Assembly: GCA_020091685.1 (NCBI GenBank)
Contig: CM034613.1
Span: forward strand, 6,069,525 to 6,133,524
DNA from: Lutjanus erythropterus
Taxonomy: Eukaryota > Chordata > Actinopteri > Lutjaniformes > Lutjanidae
Reading direction: 5' to 3'
Length of the DNA: 64,000 nucleotides
Every line of letters starts with the position of its first letter. Position 1 is the stretch's first letter. Shown piece by piece: positions 56,593 to 64,000 of this stretch. The position numbers and the translations under genes are program-made. Under the pieces are notes generated by a model. It saw nothing but the letters and a program-made list of their open reading frames with translations. It made no database searches and had not been told where the DNA came from.

Positions 56593-57674
56593 CTCTGATA
56601 AAGGCTAATAAGTAATTTCTAATACTAATAATTTCTAGGTTTTGTCTAACTTAACACAAAGTACAGCTTTTTATGTCCTGTTTGTGTACTGTAAAAAAAA
56701 AAGTGTGACTGTAGAGTGCAGCTTTCTTCCCCATCCTGCTCTTCTCTCTATATGACTGACATGTTAGATTTAACGAGAGACGTGTTTTTTGCCACTTACT
56801 CTGTCAGTCCATCCCTTTTTATTGTGGCTCACATGACACTTAGTTGCTATATGTCATGTTTGTTAGGCATCACCGAGGTGAGCGATGTCAAAGCTTTAAA
56901 AAGACGTATCAAAGGCAGGTGGCAGGGGCTGTATTTGTTGGGGGATGGTGTCTGTCTATTTAGAATCGTGAGTTGAGTCTACAATTTACTCCAACGTGAA
57001 GGGAGGTGAAACCCCAGCTCTGTGATCTGATGTCTCCCCTTGAGTCAGACCCTCAGAGACCCAGCAAGAGGCTGTGATCATCCTGGACCCCCTGTATGCC
57101 TGCAGACTCCACTTCACAACTCTGATCTCACACACTCTTTCTTGTCTAATTGCCACAAGTCTTCAGTAGCGAGATGCCGTGTTTGTACCCTTGATTTTCA
57201 AAATACCTCGTTATTGATAAAGGAAAAAAAAATCTCCATTTGAGAGGCTCGTCTAGTGTTTGAATTTTTCTAAACAGGCCTCTTTGCTGCACGCTGTTAG
57301 CTAATGATGGCAATGTTGTCACTCACGGTTTGTTCTACTGATTGACAGCAACTGTTTCTTTCACCCACAAAAAAACTTATTTCACACTTAATTTCCAGGC
57401 GGTCCCTAAATTGATAGGTCAAACGCTAGACAGAGACTCAGAAAGCCCCTTTCAAAAAAGTATGAGTGTTAATTGGAAAAAGAAAAGCTTTCTTCTTGCT
57501 CTTTGGAGAGGTGACCTTTTGGATTTTGAACAATGATTTCATCAGACGGGAAATAAAACACAATATTGATTAAGAGGAGATGATAGAGACACTGGCAGAG
57601 GCAGACACGATGAAATGCATGGTTGAACGTCACTCAAAGTCCACTTTTTATCCAACCACACTTACTGTAGCAAT
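56593..57674. other. Unique sequence, no gene seen
   Basis: An A-run lies at about 56693-56702. Short plus frames have no domains. Confidence 0.4.
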
Positions 57675-57825
57675 TTAAAGGGATGGTTTAGATTATTTGA
57701 CATGGGGATGTATGAGATCATTATCGATCACAAGTTTATTATGTACACTAGATGCCAGTCAGCATGCTCCATTTTAAGTGTACACCATATTTATAATATT
57801 TTCACCACCACCACCATTAAACCAC
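57675..57825 (+). mobile_element. Foldback DNA element family F, copy C (left part only)
   Basis: TTAA at 57675-57678 is followed by AGGGATGGTTTAGATTATTT, GACATGGGGATGTATGAG, GATGCCAGTCAGCATGCTCC, AAGTGTACACCATATTTATA and ATATTTTCACCACC. It has the best-preserved left terminus of the family, but the copy stops after a small ACC expansion (about 57807-57820). The right half is missing. Confidence 0.6.
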
Positions 57826-57989
57826 CTGTGCTTCAGTTTTCTGTCATGATTCTATATTGTATTTTGGATATTGTTCTGTTGTAAAATAGAAAAGACCTTT
57901 TACAGTGACAACACCACAGTTACCCCTATTCCTTAACCAATAAAATGGCTGAGAAAAAGAAATTGTACATAGCATCTATCTAATTTCGC
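57826..57989. other. Unique AT-rich sequence
   Basis: No gene or recognised repeat is seen. Confidence 0.4.
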
Positions 57990-58410
57990 ATGAGCACATA
58001 TCAGCCCTCCAGGCAGATCAATTTTCTGCCCGACCTCATCAGGTTTAAAGAGGTGAGACTCTGCTCTCAGTCCATTAAGCTCATTAGGAAATGAGTGAGA
58101 AATGCGATGTGAGAAGGGCGTAATCTGAGAGAGTAGACGGTGTGATATCAGCTTCAAAACCCAACTCTCCCTCTCTCCCTGCCTTGATTCTGTCATTCAT
58201 GCACACCCTTATGACATATAAATCCCATAATATTACCGCAAGCGCAGTATTCTTTTCATATGGTGTGACAAAGGTTTCTCCCCGACCACAGCCACATAAA
58301 CAGGAAAGAATTTGTATGCTCTTTGTTTTTATTCATTTTACGGAAGTATCTCTTGTCATTAATTATAAACTTAAAGGCTTAATCAATTCCCCACCGGCAT
58401 TGCTTTAAAT
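57990..58410. promoter_or_regulatory. Candidate conserved non-coding block
   Basis: Repeat-free complex sequence including AGCTCATTAGGAAATGAG, ATATAAATCCCATAATATTA, CCGCAAGCGCAGTATTC and TCATTAATTATAAAC. Composition and motif content resemble vertebrate enhancers. The short frames on both strands have no domain. This is inference without alignment. Confidence 0.25.
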
Positions 58411-58470
58411 ACAGTGGGTAAACAACATGATATAAAAACAAAAAGGACATAAATTGTAGCTAATGAGTCA

Positions 58471-58760
58471 CAGTGGTGGAAGAAGTATTCAGATCCACTG
58501 GCTAACTAAAACAACTAATATCAAACTGTGAAAATGTTCCAGTACAAGTAAAAGTCTGCAGTCAAACCTTCTTAGTAAAGTATGTATTACTGAATAAACA
58601 CAATTAAGGTATTAAAACTAATTCTGCAGAATAATGCTCCCTGTCTGTGTTTTACTGTGATGCTTTTGGATCAATATTACTGTTGCAATAAATGTGTATG
58701 TTGCATTATATACTTTATATACTGTTGGGTAGCAATGCATCATATTGTATAAGATCATAT
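58471..58760 (+). mobile_element. CAGTGGTGGAAGAAGT-type element, left part
   Basis: Starts CAGTGGTGGAAGAAGTATTC then AGATCC, the left terminus of one of the most widespread percomorph short elements. It continues with CCAGTACAAGTAAAAGTCTG, TTCTTAGTAAAGTATG, TTTATATACTGTTGGGTAG and AATGCATCATATTGTATAAG. The right part with its CCACCACTG end is missing. Confidence 0.75.
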
Positions 58761-59235
58761 GTGTGTAGATCAGCCCTGTTTTCAGCTTTGTGACCATGGA
58801 TTTTTCAATGGGGAGCTTTAGGATAGTTTGAATAGCTTAAGAAGATGAAGAATTATGGGATACTTTATCCTTCAGTTTTTCAGAAACAACATCACCAAAT
58901 TTGGAGATCGTTTTCACTAGACAGGAACAGTATAAAAAATTATCATCTAAAAAATAATAAAGTAAACAAATGTAGTGGCGGCCCACTGAAGCTTTGCCAT
59001 TACAGAGGAAACAGTGGGATATTTGGTTAAATACCAAGTAGCGCCATACTCAGCTATAAAGGAAGTCTGACAATCAGTCAATCAGTTTGATCAGGGATTT
59101 TTGAACATGCAGCAGCTCCAAGGAGAATAAGTGAACAAAAATACTGAAACAGACCACCTCAGTCAGATTCCTTGCTAAATCATGAAAGCAATAGCATATT
59201 TCTCAATGTTTAGCTTCTTTCCCCTATATTTTAAG
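58761..59235. other. Unique sequence, no gene seen
   Basis: No recognised repeat or exon. Confidence 0.4.
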
Positions 59236-59598
59236 ATTGATTTTCAGATGTTAATAATCAGATTTAAGACTCTGGCACATCTGTCCCTCAGCTACATCAT
59301 TATAGAGAGGCTGTCGACTAATCATATCCTCTGGCAGGGTGCTGTTTTCTGTACCTAAATCATAAAACCCAGGGTGACCGTGCCTTTGCCACAAAAAGCC
59401 CCAAGGCTTTTGAATGACCTGCATGATCCTAGATCAGGCTTTCAATTTAACTGATAACTTTCAAATCTGGGCTGGGTTATTTTTTGTGCTTTTTAACTGT
59501 AATATCATTTGAACTTATTTCCAAAATCTAAATCTCTCTCTCTTAGTCATTTTTGGCTTGACCTTTGAAACGAGCTGTACAAATGCATAATAAATTCT
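59236..59598 (+). mobile_element. LINE C-terminal and 3'-end fragment (L2/Rex1-like)
   Basis: Decayed C-terminal coding text includes IRFKTLAHLSLSYI and, further on, GDRAFATKSPKAF followed by a broken NDL, matching the GDRAF..KAPRLWNDLP motif near the end of L2/Rex1-type polyproteins. The 3' end reads ACCTTTGAAACGAGCTGTAC then AAATGCATAATAAATTC, like the usual GCGCTATATAAATAAA tail. Frameshifted and 5'-truncated. Confidence 0.65.
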
Positions 59599-59672
59599 AT
59601 GTGTCTGTGTCTTATCACTGTTGATGAGGGGACTGACAGATGCTACTAATTGGCATGCAACATATTGCAGTA

Positions 59673-60364
59673 TTAAAAAGATACTTACCCATAGTCAGTG
59701 TATTATCTGCAGTAGATGCCACAATTTGTAGTAGAAGCTGGAGTCCCAGTATAGTAAGCTAAGCAATGTACTGTCGAGGACAGGGTCAGCTGCAAAATGC
59801 ATTTTAGACACCTAAAAATAGGCGCACATTAAAAAGAAAATCTATATTAACTTAAGTGTACACTATACTTAGAATATTTTCCAGACTTTACCTTGTCTCT
59901 AGGCATTTTTCAGACAGAAAACTTGTTACATAAGCCAAATATCCCTCTTTCCAAAGTGCTGCAACTCCTTTGACAAATTTTACCTCCTGGAAGTTATTGC
60001 TTTACTGCTGCCTCCATCTGTTCATTTGTTTGTTTTATTGTGCGACCTCTGTGAATCCGAACTTCTTAAAACACTGAATACACACAATAACACGAACGAA
60101 CTAACCGATCAAGGCAGCGCCAAATAAGAAACTCCTGTGTTCTGTGAGGCAAAATTGCTGTTTTTCACCAAAGCAGTCTGGTAGCTTCGTAGTGAGAGAT
60201 ATATGTCTTATGGGTGGAAGATGTTGTCTGATGGGAAGGTAAAGTGGTGAAAATATGTGACAATGGCATACACTTCCTGTACAGTTACACCATTTACTGT
60301 AGACAATACATCTCACATAACCCCACTTTAAAACATCTGTCACATCTATCTACTATCCCTTTAA
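59673..60364. mobile_element. Foldback DNA element family F, copy D (fullest)
   Basis: TTAA at 59673-59676 and 60361-60364. Left blocks: ATACTTACCCATAGTCAGTG, TATTATCTGCAGTAGATGCC, AAGCAATGTACTGTCGAGGA, CACTATACTTAGAATATTTT and ACATAAGCCAAATATCCCTC. Central: ACACTGAATACACACAATAA and AACTAACCGATCAAGGCAGC. Right: GGTAAAGTGGTGAAAATATG and the terminal CCCCACTTTAAAACATC with CTACTATCCCT. About 684 bp between the TTAA sites. No protein is encoded; the 80-codon minus frame is incidental. Confidence 0.75.
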
Positions 60365-60600
60365 CCACCTGTGTAGCACTGTTTGCATTTCATGCAGAGA
60401 CTGTTACTCTCTCCCCTCCATTAAATGCTGAGATGATTATATGAAAAAATACAGGAGCAACACTAAATAATTGTGGTCTGCATGAAAAAAGGAAATGTAA
60501 AGCTATAGAGCATTAGGCACTTATGCTGTGATACTGTCAATCATTTCTGTCTGGAAAGATCAGCCTTTCATAAACCCATTCCAGTCATGATGTGCATTTG
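60365..60600. other. Unique sequence, no gene seen
   Basis: No recognised repeat or exon. Confidence 0.4.
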
Positions 60601-61030
60601 TTGTCCTTTAAAGAGAGTGAAATTCCCTTCATTTCACCATTGCTACACATAATGAATGAACAGTTTTCTAAAAAATATGTATTTGCTTAAAACATGTAAA
60701 GAAAATGAAGAAAACAAAGCGGATAGTGGGGCAGAGAGACTCTGTGGTGAAACAAGCGCGCGGCAATTACATTTATTTTCAGTGAATATCCCTTTGTGTT
60801 ATCTAATTATGACTCAAGGTCATATACATTACAATGTATAAACACAGGACATATTTACCAACTTTGAACTCATGTTGCAGTCACACTCGTAATTGAATAT
60901 AATGCATTTCTCAGTGTATTTCATTACAAGAGCCACAGTCTTTCATCCATACACGTGCAAACATAATAAGCGAACTACCCAGAGACGCTCTGGGTCCAAT
61001 TCATATGCTAAATAGGGAAATGATGGTAAA
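60601..61030. promoter_or_regulatory. Candidate conserved non-coding block
   Basis: Complex unique sequence including AAGCGCGCGGCAATTACATT, GTTATCTAATTATGACTC, AAGGTCATATACATTAC (a nuclear-receptor-like half site) and TAATTGAATATAATGC. It has no coding frame and no repeat match. It is called on texture only. Confidence 0.25.
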
Positions 61031-61156
61031 GAAAAGGTAATTAGAGAAGGAATGGAGCAAGGAGCAGGGGAGAGGTAGTGAAAATTAGAAAAGTGGAATC
61101 ATTGAAGCGGAGAGATTGAGGCATTTTAGAAAGAGCCAAATGTGCACACACACCAG

Positions 61157-61192
61157 ACACACACACACACACACACACTCACACACACACAC
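61157..61192. repeat. Short (CA)n tract
   Basis: Two CA runs separated by a TC interruption, preceded by a short CACACACACCAGA segment. Confidence 0.85.
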
Positions 61193-62179
61193 CAGACGGA
61201 ACAATAGCATCTCCAGCGTTGAGTCCCAGACAGATGTTCTTCTGCAAAGCAAATGCCAGCATGCTCTGTAAGATTATTAATGAGAAGTCAAATGGTTTTT
61301 CAAAAATAACACATTATTACAACACCTTCACATTCACCTGGATTTCCATAAAATGAACATTCACAGAACACACAAAGTCATACTGGCAGGCTCACATGTA
61401 CTCACACACAACACCTGATGGAAATGCCAGTCCTGATCTGGCAATCTGGTGAATAAAATTTAAAAAAAACTCAGTCGTCTGTTGAAGTTCAGATAAGGCT
61501 GCCGCCCCTCTCCAGACTCCAGCCTGTTGGGGTTCTTTAGCTGTACGGAAGCATCAGCACAGATAATAATATCCTCTCATGTTCCTCTACGCACCAGGTG
61601 AGCCTGTCCTTCTATCATCAGTTTGTCTTAACTCACTTCACTTAGTTGCATTGTCTCTTGCTGGGTAAAAGGCTGTTTTTCTACTTTCTTCAGCAGATGA
61701 ATTAAACATTCTGTGGCTGGTCTTTCCTCTGGTGTATTAAACTAAAAGTTTTCCTCAAATACATGCAGACACAAAGAGTAATAAAGCTCCTCTCAGTTAA
61801 ATTCCAGTATAATAAGTGACGTTTCAGTTGCCTTTTTATCACATATCCACAGATGTCTAACAGATGTCTGAAGAGCATCTCTTCAACCACAAAGTCACTT
61901 GCTTTGCTAGAATGAAGCATAACAGACTGATTTTTTTTTTTAACAGGTAGTCCTCCTTCATCCAGCCAAGAATGTGTTTTTTGTCCCCAGTACTTACAGC
62001 TGTTACTTTGAAATAAATACAAAGAATTATAGTTAGAAAGAAGAGCAGAGGCCTCTGTGGATTAACAGACAGAAAATTTTACTTCATGGTTACAAGAAAA
62101 GAATCTGAGCTCAGATTGCATTTTAAGATAAGCAAGGCCTTATTTTTAAAAGTATTCTTAGATTTATTATTGAACCTAG
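61193..62179. other. Unique sequence, no gene seen
   Basis: The 106-codon minus frame (61702-62022) has no domain. A T-run lies at about 61930-61942. No recognised repeat. Confidence 0.4.
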
Positions 62180-62402
62180 TCCATTCATTTTCTCCTACTT
62201 ATGGTGGCAGGGCATTTCATAGGTCCCCAGCAATGCTTTCCAGGTTCTCCTGGGGGATCCTGACATGTTCCCAGGCCAGATGGGACATGTCACCCAAGGT
62301 ATGGGTCTACCTCCTAGATCTCCTCACAGGTGGAAGTGCCCAGAAAACCTCCAAAGGAAGTTGTCCAGGAGGCATCCTAATCAGATACTCTAAGCTCTCC
62401 TC
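62180..62402 (-). mobile_element. Rex3 retroposon 3' end, inverted copy
   Basis: On the minus strand the text reads TTAGGATGCCTCCTGGACAA, GGAGGTTTTCTGGGCACTTC, GGTGACATGTCCCATCTGGC, CTGGGAACATGTCAGGATCC, CCCAGGAGAACCTGG and ends AGGAGAAAATGAATGGA, the decayed GATG-type tail. The order matches the Rex3 3' end seen at 48110-48242 on the plus strand. The plus-strand frame at 62086-62412 is its antisense shadow. Confidence 0.8.
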
Positions 62403-62814
62403 TCACCAGTAAACAGGTCTGTGACTCCTCTGTGGGTCGCTGGTGTAGACAGATGAAGAGTAAAGAATCTGTAAGTTTGAAACATAAACGTTGAGCTTTC
62501 GTTCTGCCAGTAAAGGAGTCTATGTCAGAGCAAAAACAGTGTGACTCTGGTGTTTCTTCCTCCAGAAGCTCCAGTCTGTCCCTGGTTCTCTTCCCCAAAG
62601 CTCCCTGGCTCTCACCAGCTGTCTGTCAGCTGTGTGCCTCAGGTCTGTCTGGTCCTCTCCACACAACACTCAGAGATAGATGAAAAATTTTCACAGAAGT
62701 TGAATATTTTCAACTTGCACAAATTTGCATTTATTTGTGCCTTTATATTAAAATTTTATGTAATCTACTTACTAAATTTTACACGCTTTAAATATGAACA
62801 CACCACAAGGGTGG
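62403..62814. other. Interrupting or diverged sequence between Rex3 pieces
   Basis: Unrecognised sequence lies where the middle of the Rex3 C-terminal region would be expected. It may be a foreign insertion or strongly decayed Rex3. Confidence 0.35.
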
Positions 62815-62882
62815 GGATTGGAAGGCAAACTTTGCCTTCTGGTTCAGCTCCCTCTTCATCATGATGGTCCGGCATTACTGCT
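62815..62882 (-). mobile_element. Rex3 coding fragment
   Basis: On the minus strand the text gives RTIMMKRELNQKAKF, matching the Rex3/RTE segment YRTVVVKRELS.KAKLSIY. It lies upstream, in the minus sense, of the 3' end at 62180-62402 and in the same orientation, so both belong to one broken copy. Confidence 0.65.
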
Positions 62883-64000
62883 TACAATCAGTGATTTCCC
62901 ATTTTCTATGCTAGCACAAATGAAGGTTTAGTCAGGAATAAGCATGGACCAGAAGAGAAAAGCACATTTTTTGGAAAACAAAATCACAGAAATGGTAGAG
63001 GAGATTGAAGCCAGACATCACAGATTATTTAGTGTGTGTCACATTTAATTTCACACACCCTGTTAAAATATAAATAAAGCTTATGCAAAGCTCACCAAAG
63101 GCTTGGGTACATATGCATATCAAACTGCTGTACCACTACATAACCAGCAGGAAAATCACTTGCATTAAGTCTAGACGTTGCTTAGAGATAAGACCATCTC
63201 CACGCCAAATTGATTGTATGTCCATTTTATAAATGAGGCTGTGGAGGGAAGGTCAGCACTTCCCTTGTCTCTGGACAGCAGGTTTAATTTGATTTGGAAT
63301 AAAACATCTGGAATAAAAATTTGACCTAAGTTAGGAAAAATAGGTGAAAAGATTTTAATATTATTGGGCTGCTAATATCCATAAACTACTGTTTTGGTGT
63401 TTTGGATCCAGGTGTGGTGGCATTCCACAGTCTTCAGATTCTTTTTATTTTGTCATATAGTATTTCTTTCAGTCCCTTGAGGTCACACAGAACAGTTAGA
63501 TGGAAGAATATCTGGGAATAGACCCACTGCAAAAAGGTGTAGTATCTATTTTATATGAGACAATTCATGCAGCTGTATTTTCTTCCACATTACCACATTA
63601 AGCACCATTTGTTGAAGGAACAGGGCTCACAAATATTAAAATGCCTCTGCAGTTGGCAGTTGGTCAGGTTCATTCCTCCTCAGTATGCATCATGCACAGG
63701 GTACTACATTTTAGAGCACTTAATAGTACAAGCAGCAAATTGTTAAACCTTTTTCAGAGGCAGATGAGAATTGTTTAGGATGCAGGAAGGGGTGGACTGG
63801 GATAATAATACATAATAATCTCACATCAGTCCAGGCTAATCTCTACATTCACTCCATTCACACCAGACCATGTATACTGTAAGCGTATATTTTCCGTAAC
63901 ATATTTTTTACTTTTAGTTGTCATGTAATTGGTTCTGTGTGTGCGTGAGTGACTGTGTGCATGATGACTGGACCTGCATCTTGTCTAAAATTAATTTTTT
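62883..64000. other. Unique sequence to window end
   Basis: No recognised repeat, exon or RNA gene. The short plus frame at 63555-63746 has no domain. Confidence 0.4.

Noticed and set aside
1-64000. CRISPR array, operon or prokaryotic gene cluster
   Set aside because: No regularly spaced direct repeats with unique spacers and no long adjacent coding frames; all evidence points to vertebrate non-coding DNA.

Overview
The window looks like non-coding DNA from a ray-finned fish, most likely a percomorph (perch-like) teleost. The evidence is the repeats: two Rex3 (RTE-clade) retroposon fragments, two L2/Rex1-like LINE reverse-transcriptase fragments and a third LINE tail, four copies of a tRNA-derived SINE, two hAT-type remnants, and many short inverted-repeat DNA elements of kinds I recognise from perciform genomes. 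GA/CA/GATA microsatellites and long AT-rich unique stretches fit a vertebrate. No open reading frame here reads as a host protein. The longest (249 and 195 codons, both minus strand) have no recognisable domain. The window is best read as a gene desert or the inside of a very large intron.

Layout. 0-6.7 kb: a GGTTCT-type interspersed repeat, mostly unique sequence, a possible 60-nt exon, and a CpG-rich block (about 6.18-6.65 kb) that is the best promoter/first-exon candidate. 6.7-14.4 kb: the most transposon-dense part, with a TTGCAAC-type element carrying a (GATA)n tract and a SINE, further SINEs, and a nested insertion in which a 747-bp TTAA-flanked element sits inside an older repeat and carries an exon-like coding relic. 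14.4-21.3 kb: mostly unique, with a candidate regulatory block near 16 kb. 21.3-25.8 kb: two TTAA elements sharing one target site, then a hAT remnant abutting a LINE, then a SINE with a perfect 12-bp target duplication. 25.8-36.9 kb: unique sequence with foldback elements. 36.9-37.6 kb: a DNA transposon remnant with a Myb/SANT-like coding relic. 38-47 kb: unique sequence, microsatellites and a strong G-quadruplex motif. 47.4-48.2 kb: Rex3. 48-56 kb: unique sequence with a near-perfect hairpin at 50.2 kb. 56-60.4 kb: inverted-repeat elements and a LINE tail. 60.4-64 kb: unique sequence and an inverted Rex3 fragment.

The clearest common thread is a set of about nine insertions that begin and/or end at TTAA, most with AGG at one or both element ends. 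From memory, a TTAA target with purine-purine termini is the hallmark of the Kolobok superfamily rather than piggyBac (pyrimidine ends). At least two of these elements share a junction, one is nested in an older repeat, and one carries a broken exon with a splice-donor-like end. I found no CRISPR array, operon, virus, toxin or functional RNA gene. Conservation-based calls (candidate enhancers) are inference, because no alignment could be run.
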